Origin: CAVYTF01 sp963708205
Lineage (GTDB): Bacteria; Bacteroidota; Bacteroidia; Chitinophagales; Chitinophagaceae
Length of the DNA stretch: 64,000 nucleotides
Reading direction: 5' to 3'
Assembly (NCBI GenBank): GCA_963708205.1
Contig: OY970196.1
Span: 806,001 to 870,000 of the forward strand
Made by a program: the position numbers and the translations under genes. Below, one piece after another: positions 26,564 through 33,888 of the stretch; position 1 is the stretch's first letter, and every line of letters begins with the position of its first letter. The notes beneath the pieces are model-generated. The model was given only the letters and a program-made list of their open reading frames with translations. It ran no database searches and was not told the DNA's origin.

Positions 26564-27454
26564 ATGCAAACTATTCAAGATCACTCAATACATTTTTTCA
26601 ATCACTTACAATTTGAAAAACGATATTCTCCTCATACAATTATTTCTTATCAAAATGATCTAAAACAATTTTTTGATTATCTGTCGAGTAAATACAATGA
26701 CATTTCGCTACAGGAAATTTCTTCACCCATTATTAAAAGCTGGCTGGCAGAATTAAAAGAAAGCGGCATAACTGCAAAAAGCATCAACCGGAAAATTTCT
26801 TCATTAAAATCTTTTTTTAAATTCCTACTACGCCAAAATATTATCTCCCAAACGCCAATGGCAACAATAGTTTCGCCAAAAATAGCAAAGCGTCTTCCCT
26901 CTTTTATTACTGAAAAAAATATGGATGCTTTGTTTGATCATGTAGAATTTTCTAATGATCTTGAAGGCAAAACCGAACGATTGATATTACTGTTATTTTA
27001 CAGTACAGGAATGCGTTTAAGCGAATTAATTAATTTAAAAATATCGCAACTTGATGCAAGTTATGGCCAGATAAAAATTTTAGGTAAGGGAAATAAAGAG
27101 CGAATTGTTCCTGTATCAAAAGACATCATGGAGCAAATAAAAAATTACATCGCAACATATCATACAAATACAGAAACAGAGTTTATTTTTTTAAATAAAA
27201 AAGGGGGAAAATTAAACCCTAAAGCTGTTTACAACATAGTTAAAAAAAATCTTGCAAATGTCACAACTTCTCAAAAGAAAAGTCCGCATATTTTACGTCA
27301 CACATTTGCAACGCATTTGATGAATAATGGTGCTGATCTAAATGCCGTTAAAGAATTACTTGGTCATGCAAGCCTTGCTGCCACTCAGGTTTACACACAT
27401 AATACCATTGAAAAATTAAAAGAGATTTATAAAAAAGCACATCCCAAAGCCTAA
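26564..27454 (+). CDS. Tyrosine recombinase, XerC/XerD type
   Basis: A site-specific recombinase of 296 residues, probably one of the pair that resolves chromosome dimers at dif. The N-terminal SAM-like core-binding domain (YSPHTIISYQNDLKQF) precedes the catalytic domain. The active-site residues are Arg151 (STGMRLSEL), the Lys in LGKGNKER, His242 and Arg245 (HILRHTF), His268 (LLGHASL) and nucleophile Tyr277 (VYTHN). XerC versus XerD cannot be settled here. Its steady neighbourhood with rpsU and hpf, and the lack of any mobile element, argue for a housekeeping role. Confidence 0.92.
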   Translation: MQTIQDHSIHFFNHLQFEKRYSPHTIISYQNDLKQFFDYLSSKYNDISLQEISSPIIKSWLAELKESGITAKSINRKISSLKSFFKFLLRQNIISQTPMATIVSPKIAKRLPSFITEKNMDALFDHVEFSNDLEGKTERLILLLFYSTGMRLSELINLKISQLDASYGQIKILGKGNKERIVPVSKDIMEQIKNYIATYHTNTETEFIFLNKKGGKLNPKAVYNIVKKNLANVTTSQKKSPHILRHTFATHLMNNGADLNAVKELLGHASLAATQVYTHNTIEKLKEIYKKAHPKA

Positions 27455-27629
27455 TATTTTTATCAAAATTTGTGATTTACGCTCCTGTTAAATTCTGATA
27501 AAAAATGCCGTTTATTTTTTTATATTTTAAATGATTTAGTGTAACTTGTTTGTTGAATTCGGTTTAAGATAATGTACTCCGAATAGAAAGTTCTTTAACT
27601 ATTTTTCATCTTACAAAAACTTTGTTTCT

Positions 27630-27929
27630 ATGAATGTTACCATCCAGACCTTGCACTTTGAAGCAGATGCAAAACTTAGAGATTATGTAAACACAAAATT
27701 GCAAAAACTAAGCACTTTTCATGATCGTATTATCAAAGTGGATGTATTTTTAAAACTTGATAATGTAGTGCACAACATTAAAGACAAGATTGCAGAAATT
27801 AAAGTGAACGTGCCGCATCAAAGCTTTTTTGTAAAAGCTTCAACGAAATCTTTCGAAGAATCTTTTGATTGTGCGCTCGATTCATTAATCAACCAAATCA
27901 AACGAAAAAAAGAAAAAAAAGCAGCCTGA
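27630..27929 (+). CDS. hpf: Ribosome hibernation-promoting factor (HPF/RaiA family), short form
   Basis: A 99-residue protein that binds the decoding site of idle ribosomes and protects or dimerises them. It has the family fold: MNVTIQTLHFEADAKLRDYVNTKLQKL, then VDVFLKLDN and EIKVNVPHQSFFVKA. It ends in a basic tail (KRKKEKKAA). The C-terminal dimerisation domain of long HPF is absent. It stands between xer and the tRNA cluster, with its own terminator directly after. Confidence 0.93.
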   Translation: MNVTIQTLHFEADAKLRDYVNTKLQKLSTFHDRIIKVDVFLKLDNVVHNIKDKIAEIKVNVPHQSFFVKASTKSFEESFDCALDSLINQIKRKKEKKAA

Positions 27930-27935
27930 AAATCA

Positions 27936-27964
27936 AAGCCACGAAAAAACTTCGTGGCTTTTTT
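27936..27964 (+). terminator. hpf intrinsic terminator
   Basis: A perfect 10-bp stem (AAGCCACGAA with TTCGTGGCTT) with a 5-base loop is followed by six T residues. It closes the hpf transcript before the tRNA promoter. Confidence 0.93.
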
Positions 27965-28012
27965 ATGAGTTCTTGAATTATATAAACGCCTTTAAAATTT
28001 TCATTTCAAAGT

Positions 28013-28042
28013 TTTGCAGAATTAAGTTTTCACCTACCTTTG
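28013..28042 (+). promoter_or_regulatory. Promoter of the tRNA cluster
   Basis: TTTG at 28013-28016 and TACCTTTG at 28035-28042 are 18 bp apart. The predicted start is about 25 bases before tRNA-Thr(TGT). Confidence 0.65.
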
Positions 28043-28070
28043 CCATCCCAAAAAAAGGCAGTTCTTGTTT

Positions 28071-28143
28071 GCCACTTTAGCTCAGCTGGTAGAGCAACTG
28101 ATTTGTAATCAGTAGGTCGTTGGTTCGATTCCGACAAGTGGCT
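28071..28143 (+). tRNA. tRNA-Thr (anticodon TGT)
   Basis: A 73-base cloverleaf. Acceptor GCCACTT pairs with AAGTGGC, the D-arm is GCTC...GAGC, the anticodon stem is ACTGA/TCAGT with loop TTTGTAA, and the T-arm contains GGTTCGATTCC. Discriminator base T. CCA is not encoded. First of four tRNAs in a row before tuf. Confidence 0.97.
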
Positions 28144-28154
28144 CTTGATTTTAC

Positions 28155-28237
<83 letters not shown>

Positions 28238-28251
28238 CAAAAGTAATACAA

Positions 28252-28324
28252 GCGGGAGTAGCTCATTTGGTAGAGCGATAGCCTTCCAAGCTATAGGTGG
28301 CCAGTTCGAGCCTGGTCTCCCGCT
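28252..28324 (+). tRNA. tRNA-Gly (anticodon TCC)
   Basis: A 73-base cloverleaf. Acceptor GCGGGAG pairs with CTCCCGC, and the anticodon stem is ATAGC/GCTAT with loop CTTCCAA. Discriminator T, no encoded CCA. Confidence 0.97.
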
Positions 28325-28392
28325 CTTTTTTAGGTTGAGAAATGTTGGCTCATAAATATTACAAAGGTATCTGTCAACATTTTTTTTGACAA

Positions 28393-28464
<72 letters not shown>

Positions 28465-28497
28465 CAAAAAAGTATTGTTTGATTTTTAGGTTAATGC

Positions 28498-28528
28498 TTG
28501 CAGCGGATGATTAATAGTTGTACCTTTG
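28498..28528 (+). promoter_or_regulatory. tuf promoter
   Basis: TTG at 28498-28500 and TACCTTTG at 28521-28528, spaced 20 bp, fit the consensus. The predicted start near 28532 leaves an ~84-base leader to tuf, long for this window. Confidence 0.65.
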
Positions 28529-28615
28529 CGCCCTGCCTAAAAAAAATTTTAAAACTATGGTCAATAGATGGATCTGTTGGCTGAGATTATAAACACAAAT
28601 TAAAAAAACGACAAG

Positions 28616-29803
28616 ATGTCTAAAGAGACTTTTAAGAGGGAAAAACCTCACGTAAACGTTGGTACCATTGGCCACGTTGACCATGGTAAAACAACATTAA
28701 CTGCAGCTATTACATCTATACTTGCATCAAGAGGTATGGCTGAGGCAAAAAAATATGATGAAATTGATGCAGCTCCTGAAGAAAAAGAACGCGGTATTAC
28801 TATCAACACAGCTCACGTAGAATACCAGACTGCAAATCGTCACTACGCGCACGTTGATTGTCCCGGCCACGCGGATTATGTAAAAAACATGATCACTGGT
28901 GCTGCACAAATGGATGGTGCTATTTTAGTTGTTGCCGCAACTGACGGACCTATGCCCCAAACGAGAGAGCACATTTTGCTTGCCCGCCAGGTTGGTGTTC
29001 CTTCTATGGTAGTTTTTATGAACAAGGTAGATTTAGTGGATGATCCTGAATTACTAGAATTAGTAGAAATGGAAATCAGGGAATTATTAACCAAGAACGG
29101 TTTCGATGGTGACAACACACCAATCATTCAAGGTTCTGCAACAGGTGCTTTAGCCGGTGATGCAAAATGGATAAAAGGTATTGATGAATTAATGGCTGCA
29201 GTTGACAGCTACATTCCATTACCTGTCCGTCCTATTGATATGCCATTCTTAATGTCTGTAGAAGATGTGTTTTCAATCACTGGTCGTGGCACTGTTGCAA
29301 CTGGTCGTATTGAACGTGGTATTATAAAAATAAATGAGTTAGTTGAAATAGTTGGATTGATGGATCAGCCATTAAGCTCAGTAGTTACAGGTGTTGAAAT
29401 GTTTAAAAAATTATTGGATGAAGGGCAGGCAGGTGATAATGCAGGTTTATTATTACGTGGTATTGAAAAGAAAGATATTCGTCGTGGCATGGTTATCACA
29501 AAACCAAAAAGCATTACACCTCATACAGAATTTAAGTGCGAAGTCTATGTGTTAAGCAAAGATGAAGGTGGACGTCATACACCATTCTTTAATAAATATC
29601 GTCCTCAATTCTATTTCCGCACAACAGATGTAACCGGCGAAGTTTCTTTACCAGAAGGCACTGAAATGGTAATGCCTGGAGATAACATCGGATTAACTGT
29701 AAGATTAATTCAGCCGATTGCAATGGAAAAAGGTCTGAAGTTTGCCATTCGCGAAGGTGGGCGTACAGTTGGTGCAGGACAAGTTACTGAGATTTTAAAA
29801 TAA
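28616..29803 (+). CDS. tuf: Elongation factor Tu
   Basis: EF-Tu delivers aminoacyl-tRNA to the ribosome as a GTP complex. The 395-residue protein has all G motifs: GHVDHGKTTLTAAIT, the switch region ERGITINTAHVEY, DCPGHADYVKNM and NKVDLVDD. Domains 2 and 3 follow (GRGTVATGRIERG; EGGRTVGAGQVTEILK at the end). The length is normal. It lies downstream of the four tRNAs with its own promoter, and tRNA-Trp, secE and nusG follow. Confidence 0.98.
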   Translation: MSKETFKREKPHVNVGTIGHVDHGKTTLTAAITSILASRGMAEAKKYDEIDAAPEEKERGITINTAHVEYQTANRHYAHVDCPGHADYVKNMITGAAQMDGAILVVAATDGPMPQTREHILLARQVGVPSMVVFMNKVDLVDDPELLELVEMEIRELLTKNGFDGDNTPIIQGSATGALAGDAKWIKGIDELMAAVDSYIPLPVRPIDMPFLMSVEDVFSITGRGTVATGRIERGIIKINELVEIVGLMDQPLSSVVTGVEMFKKLLDEGQAGDNAGLLLRGIEKKDIRRGMVITKPKSITPHTEFKCEVYVLSKDEGGRHTPFFNKYRPQFYFRTTDVTGEVSLPEGTEMVMPGDNIGLTVRLIQPIAMEKGLKFAIREGGRTVGAGQVTEILK

Positions 29804-29811
29804 TTTTTGGC

Positions 29812-29843
29812 TTGGAAATAAGCAAATATTTTTTTTATATTTG
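29812..29843 (+). promoter_or_regulatory. Candidate promoter for tRNA-Trp-secE-nusG
   Basis: TTG at 29812-29814 and TATATTTG at 29836-29843, spaced 21 bp, match the consensus just after the tuf stop codon. A strong hairpin lies directly downstream, before the tRNA. Confidence 0.5.
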
Positions 29844-29857
29844 CAATGTAATTTTTT

Positions 29858-29886
29858 AAAAGCTGTTAGCATTGCTAATAGCTTTT
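29858..29886 (+). terminator. Hairpin between tuf and tRNA-Trp, possible tuf terminator or attenuator
   Basis: AAAAGCTGTTAGC (29858-29870) pairs over 13 bp, with one G-U, to GCTAATAGCTTTT (29874-29886) across a 3-base loop, and a T-rich tract follows. The stem is AT-rich, so it may also be a processing signal. Confidence 0.55.
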
Positions 29887-29894
29887 AATTTTCT

Positions 29895-29965
29895 ACGGGT
29901 ATGGTGCAACGGTAGCATACGGGTCTCCAAAACCTTTGATCTGGGTTCGAATCCTAGTACCCGTG
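29895..29965 (+). tRNA. tRNA-Trp (anticodon CCA)
   Basis: A 71-base cloverleaf. Acceptor ACGGGTA pairs with TACCCGT, the anticodon loop is CTCCAAA, and the discriminator is G. The anticodon stem is weak at its base (C27 faces T43, G28 faces T42). Its place between tuf and secE is the usual bacterial order. Confidence 0.93.
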
Positions 29966-29986
29966 CAAACTTTTTAAATTTAAATA

Positions 29987-30178
29987 ATGAATAAAGTATC
30001 GGCTTATATTAGAGACTCTTACCACGAATTGCTGCAAAAGGTTACATGGCCTACCTGGACACAATTGCAACAATCAACAGCAATTGTATTAGTAGCTACC
30101 CTAATGATTATGACACTTGTTTGGACAATGGATTTTGCCTGCAACCAGGTATTGAAATTTATTTACTCAATGATTTAA
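29987..30178 (+). CDS. secE: Preprotein translocase subunit SecE
   Basis: SecE is the small essential partner of SecY in the inner-membrane translocon. The 63-residue protein has the minimal bacterial form: an amphipathic cytoplasmic helix (SYHELLQKVTWPTWTQLQQS, with the hallmark KVTWP) followed by one membrane helix (about residues 30-58). It lies 21 bp after tRNA-Trp and 11 bp before nusG. Confidence 0.96.
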   Translation: MNKVSAYIRDSYHELLQKVTWPTWTQLQQSTAIVLVATLMIMTLVWTMDFACNQVLKFIYSMI

Positions 30179-30189
30179 CTTATTAGAAA

Positions 30190-30789
30190 ATGGAACAGGC
30201 AACAACAGATCAACCTGCAGTAGAGCAACAGTCAGATACCAAATGGTACGTTTTACGCGTCGTTAGCGGCAAAGAACGAAAGATAAAAGAATATCTTGAT
30301 AAAGACATTTCCAAGAGTGGATGGACAGATATTATCAAGCAGGTTTTTCTTCCCGTAGAAAAAGTTTATAAAGTGCAAAATGGGAAAAAAGTAATGCGTG
30401 AAAAAAATTATTTTCCTGGTTATATAATGCTTGAAATTGCAAATGGCAAATTAACCGATGATATTATTATGCACATCAGCAATATTGGAAACGTTATGCA
30501 TTTTCTCACTGATGGCAAGGGTTCCAAAGGAAATATTATTTCCCTGCGCAAGGCTGAGGTAAATAAAATGCTGGGTAAAGTTGATGAAATGAATGACCAG
30601 GGAGTTACCATTAGCGAGCCATTTATCATTGGTGAAATGATTAAAATTATTGAAGGACCATTTAATGATTTTAATGGTGTAATTGAAGAAGTGAATGATG
30701 AAAAGAAAAAACTAAAAGTAACCGTGAAAATATTTGGCCGCTCCACACCAGTAGAACTTAATTATATGCAAGTGGAAAAAATGAATTAA
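30190..30789 (+). CDS. nusG: Transcription termination/antitermination factor NusG
   Basis: NusG binds RNA polymerase and links it to Rho or to the ribosome. The 199-residue protein has the NGN domain (WYVLRVVSGKERKIKEYL; FFPGYIMLE-like segment NYFPGYIMLEI) and a C-terminal KOW domain (IGEMIKIIEGPFNDFNGVIEEV). Unusually, the gene is followed by a terminator-like hairpin and the convergent rluD gene, not by rplK-rplA. Confidence 0.97.
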   Translation: MEQATTDQPAVEQQSDTKWYVLRVVSGKERKIKEYLDKDISKSGWTDIIKQVFLPVEKVYKVQNGKKVMREKNYFPGYIMLEIANGKLTDDIIMHISNIGNVMHFLTDGKGSKGNIISLRKAEVNKMLGKVDEMNDQGVTISEPFIIGEMIKIIEGPFNDFNGVIEEVNDEKKKLKVTVKIFGRSTPVELNYMQVEKMN

Positions 30790-30811
30790 TTTTCTCTTCA
30801 AATTTGTAAGG

Positions 30812-30833
30812 CCGCTTTTTAGCGGGTTTTTTT
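30812..30833 (+). terminator. nusG intrinsic terminator
   Basis: A short 5-bp stem (CCGCT with AGCGG) with a TTTT loop is followed by G and seven T residues. It marks the end of the secE-nusG transcript. Confidence 0.7.
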
Positions 30834-30843
30834 ATCAGCTTAT

Positions 30844-31887
30844 TTAATTTTTCACAGCAGTGTAATTACTCCATTTTTTTATAAGCATATTCATATCTTC
30901 AGGAAGCTTACTTTCAAAAAAAACATCTTGATTAGTTGTTGGATGTTTAAAGCCAAGTGTTTTTGCGTGAAGCGCGCATCGCGGACAAATTGCAAAACAA
31001 TTTTCAACAAACTGTTTATATTTTGCATAAACCGTCCCTTTTAAAATTTTATCACCGCCATATTCCATATCATTGAAAAGCGTATGGCCAATATGTTTCA
31101 TGTGCACGCGAATTTGATGTGTTCGTCCTGTTTCAAGTGTGCATTCTACAAGTGTAACATAATGAAATCGCTGTAAAACTTTATAATGCGTTATTGCATG
31201 CTTGCCAATTTCACCTTCCGGATATGCTGTAAACATTTTTCGAAAACGCTCATGTCTTCCCACGTGCGCTTCAATTGTGCCCTCATCATTTTCAACATCT
31301 CCCCAAACAAGCGCAATATATTTTCTTGAAATAATATGATTAAAAAATTGCTTTGCAAGATGTGATGCCGCATCAGCAGTTTTTGCTACAACTAACAATC
31401 CTGTGGTATTCTTATCAATGCGATGCACTAAACCAAAACGCGGCAATGTTTCATCAGTTAAACCGGGAATTTGTTGTAAAAAATGATAAGCAATTCCATT
31501 CAATAAAGTACCGGTAAAATTTCCAACGCCTGGGTGCACAACCATATTTGCAGGCTTGTTTAAAACAAGTATAGCATCATCTTCAAACAAAATATCAAGC
31601 GGAATATTTTCAGGTTTTATTTCTGTATGATCAGGATTTATAAAACTCATCAACACAATTTCATCACCTGCTTTTACCTTATAATTATTCTTAACCGTTT
31701 TTCCATTAACAGTTAAAAAACCTGCTTCAATAGTTTGTTGTATTTTATTTCGCGTAGCATTTTCAATTCTTTGCTGCATAAATTTATCAATGCGCACGGG
31801 CTCCTGACCTCGATCAATCGTAAAATTTTTTCGCTCGTATAAAGTTTCGGAATGTTCTTCAGTATTGTAATCTACGCTTGTATTCAT
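30844..31887 (-). CDS. rluD: RluD-like 23S rRNA pseudouridine synthase
   Basis: A 347-residue RluA-family enzyme. An S4 RNA-binding domain (about residues 30-85, VRIDKFMQQRI...GFLTVNGKTVK) precedes the catalytic domain with HRIDKNTTGLLVVAKT, where Asp158 is the nucleophile. The segments HPGVGNFTGTLLN and GRTHQIRVHMKHIGH are also diagnostic. RluD modifies U1911/1915/1917 in helix 69 of 23S rRNA; the exact sites here are inferred from the S4-plus-catalytic layout. It is convergent with nusG. Confidence 0.9.
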   Translation of the reverse strand: MNTSVDYNTEEHSETLYERKNFTIDRGQEPVRIDKFMQQRIENATRNKIQQTIEAGFLTVNGKTVKNNYKVKAGDEIVLMSFINPDHTEIKPENIPLDILFEDDAILVLNKPANMVVHPGVGNFTGTLLNGIAYHFLQQIPGLTDETLPRFGLVHRIDKNTTGLLVVAKTADAASHLAKQFFNHIISRKYIALVWGDVENDEGTIEAHVGRHERFRKMFTAYPEGEIGKHAITHYKVLQRFHYVTLVECTLETGRTHQIRVHMKHIGHTLFNDMEYGGDKILKGTVYAKYKQFVENCFAICPRCALHAKTLGFKHPTTNQDVFFESKLPEDMNMLIKKWSNYTAVKN

Positions 31888-31892
31888 TCAAA

Positions 31893-31900
31893 CAAAAGTA
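31893..31900 (-). promoter_or_regulatory. Candidate -7 element of rluD
   Basis: TACTTTTG on the minus strand ends five bases before the rluD ATG, implying a very short or absent leader. No -33 TTG at the expected distance. Confidence 0.45.
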
Positions 31901-32001
31901 GGAAATGGAAAAGCATTTTTTGGCTATTGCTTTTTTTAAAAGCATTCAAAAACAAGAAAAGAAAAACTTGAAGGAGAAAATTTATTTGTATGTAAATATT
32001 C

Positions 32002-32940
32002 TTAAAAACTTCCTTTAATTGTTTCACAAAAATTAGTGGAGATCATTTTTTCAGCAAGGACAATCATGTTTTTAAATGCTTTGCCATTACTGATTCCATG
32101 CCCGATGATTACAGGCTTTGAAACGCCAAGTACAGGAGTGCCGCCATAGTTTTCATAATGAAACCGATGGAAATAAGCATCGTTTTCTATGTTGCGCGCA
32201 ACAGCAATATCATAAATAGATTCTGCCATTTTTAAAATTATATTTCCGGTAAAACCATCGCAAACAATAACATCATATTTATCCTGCAGTATGTCCCGCC
32301 CTTCAATATTTCCTTTAAAATGTATTTGCTTGTTCTCTTTCAACAACGGATAGGATGATTGCGCCAATAGATTTCCTTTGCCTTCTTCTTCTCCAACATT
32401 CAGCAGGCAAACTCGCGGATTATCTATGCTAAGAATATTCTTTGCATACAAACTTCCAAGCACCGCAAATTGGTTAAGCTGCTCAGGTTTACAATCTGCA
32501 TTCAATCCCACATCAAGCAGCAAACCTGTACCACCATTTAGTTTGGGAATAATGGTTGCAATTGTCGGCCGCAAAATACCTTCAATTGCTTTTATTGTAA
32601 ACATCGTTCCAACAAGCATGGCGCCTGTATTACCAGCACTGATAAATGCATCAATTTTCCCTGATGATAATAAATGAAACCCAATATTTATTGAAGACTT
32701 TGGTTTTTCTTTTAAAGCTTTAGTAGGATGTTCGTGATAGCCAATATTTTCTTCGGCGTGAACAAGTTGAATATATTTTTCAGGAATATTGTATTGCTGC
32801 AATAAATCTTTCAGTTCTATCTCATCACCTATACAAAAAATTTTTGCCGGACTTGTTATCGTTTCAAAATAAAGTTGCAAACCTTTCACTGCTTCAAGCG
32901 GTGCAAAGTCGCCACCCATCATGTCTAATCCGATATTCAT
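32002..32940 (-). CDS. plsX: Phosphate acyltransferase PlsX
   Basis: PlsX turns acyl-ACP into acyl-phosphate, the donor for PlsY in phospholipid synthesis. The 312-residue protein has the family opening NIGLDMMGGDFAP, the segments SAGNTGAMLVG and LLDVGLNADCKPEQL, and CDGFTGNIILK. The ATG at 32940 starts the conserved sequence; a TTG three codons upstream is unlikely. It is third in the run DUF177-rpmF-plsX, the classic bacterial order. Confidence 0.96.
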   Translation of the reverse strand: MNIGLDMMGGDFAPLEAVKGLQLYFETITSPAKIFCIGDEIELKDLLQQYNIPEKYIQLVHAEENIGYHEHPTKALKEKPKSSINIGFHLLSSGKIDAFISAGNTGAMLVGTMFTIKAIEGILRPTIATIIPKLNGGTGLLLDVGLNADCKPEQLNQFAVLGSLYAKNILSIDNPRVCLLNVGEEEGKGNLLAQSSYPLLKENKQIHFKGNIEGRDILQDKYDVIVCDGFTGNIILKMAESIYDIAVARNIENDAYFHRFHYENYGGTPVLGVSKPVIIGHGISNGKAFKNMIVLAEKMISTNFCETIKGSF

Positions 32941-32979
32941 GTCCGGCAAGCTACAAATATTTTATAATGAAATATTTGT

Positions 32980-33174
32980 CTATGCTTTTAGTGGTGCTTT
33001 CTCTGCCACTAATTTTCCTTTGTAATACAATTTTCCTTCACTGACATGTGCGCGATGACGGGCATGCATTTCACCTGTTGTTGCATCTTTGCTCAAAGTT
33101 ACTTCTTCTGCTTTGTAGTGCGTTCTTCTTTTAGCACTGCGTTGTTGGGAATGTCTGCGTTTGGGATTTGGCAT
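32980..33174 (-). CDS. rpmF: 50S ribosomal protein bL32
   Basis: A 64-residue basic protein of the large subunit. The N-terminus MPNPKRRHSQQRSAKRR is the family signature. The zinc-binding cysteine pairs of C+ forms are absent, so this is the zinc-independent type. It lies between the DUF177 gene and plsX with short gaps (34 and 39 bp), so the three are probably one operon linking ribosome supply to lipid synthesis. Confidence 0.96.
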   Translation of the reverse strand: MPNPKRRHSQQRSAKRRTHYKAEEVTLSKDATTGEMHARHRAHVSEGKLYYKGKLVAEKAPLKA

Positions 33175-33208
33175 AACTTAAAATTTATACTTCGTAAAAT
33201 ATTATTGT

Positions 33209-33754
33209 TTAATTTTCTAAACCTTTAAATCGATCTAAATCTTTCCATAAAGGATTCGTACTGTGGTTGATATTATTTTCCATCTGCCTCAATTTTTCTA
33301 AAACTTCATTATTGCATTGTGGACCACCGATGGCATCGTCACCACAATTTTTTTGCATCGGAATAGAAAGATTAATGAATTCATAAATCCAATCTCCAAC
33401 AAATAAATGGCTTTCAGTTCTAGCAATGTAATAAACATCAGGATCTTCTTCCTGCTCATTCATTTGCTGTGGCTCATCAACCATCTTTACAACGATGTTA
33501 AATTCATCCCACAAATTTTTGCTAAGCGTATTTCCACAACGATCGCATACAACATTTACATTTCCATCAACATCAAATTTTAATAACATAAAACTTGATT
33601 TTCTATCCAATTCTAATTTTATTTTTGCAGTGCAATCCGTGAAATCCTGCTCGCCGTAATCTGCAAAGAACTTATCATTTATATCGTATTCAAAATTATG
33701 AACACCTGGTTTTAAACCCACAAATGCAATTTCAAAAGCCCTTCGGTTATTCAT
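33209..33754 (-). CDS. DUF177/YceD-family protein
   Basis: A 181-residue protein of the YceD/DUF177 family, associated in bacteria and chloroplasts with 23S rRNA accumulation and nearly always upstream of rpmF. The conserved CDRC pair (Cys70 and Cys73, in VVCDRCGN) is present. A second cysteine pair lies near the end (NCGDDAIGGPQC). The acidic middle (NEQEEDPDVYYI) is typical. It is the first gene of the rpmF-plsX operon. Confidence 0.88.
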   Translation of the reverse strand: MNNRRAFEIAFVGLKPGVHNFEYDINDKFFADYGEQDFTDCTAKIKLELDRKSSFMLLKFDVDGNVNVVCDRCGNTLSKNLWDEFNIVVKMVDEPQQMNEQEEDPDVYYIARTESHLFVGDWIYEFINLSIPMQKNCGDDAIGGPQCNNEVLEKLRQMENNINHSTNPLWKDLDRFKGLEN

Positions 33755-33785
33755 TACTCACATTTTAGGGTTTGCGAAGGTAAGG

Positions 33786-33793
33786 TAATTTTG
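33786..33793 (+). promoter_or_regulatory. Candidate -7 element of the LRR gene
   Basis: TAATTTTG fits TAnnTTTG. It would give a leader of ~90 bases to the ATG at 33889, or ~10 bases to the ATG at 33808. No good -33 box. Confidence 0.35.
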
Positions 33794-33888
33794 GTGTTTG
33801 CATTGATATGAGGTTTGAAAAAATTATTAAACTTCTTACTGAAAAAAGTATATTTAGATTATCAAACTATTTAACCTTAATGCCATTT

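Noticed and set aside
26564..27454. Tyrosine recombinase as a sign of an integrated element next to tRNAs
   Set aside because: It sits in the conserved rpsU-xer-hpf housekeeping context, and no attachment-site duplication of a tRNA 3' end or phage genes are seen.
28341..28388. Hairpin ATGTTG...CAACAT with a T-run between tRNA-Gly and tRNA-Thr
   Set aside because: The stem is only 6-7 bp around a 27-base loop, too weak to call a terminator.
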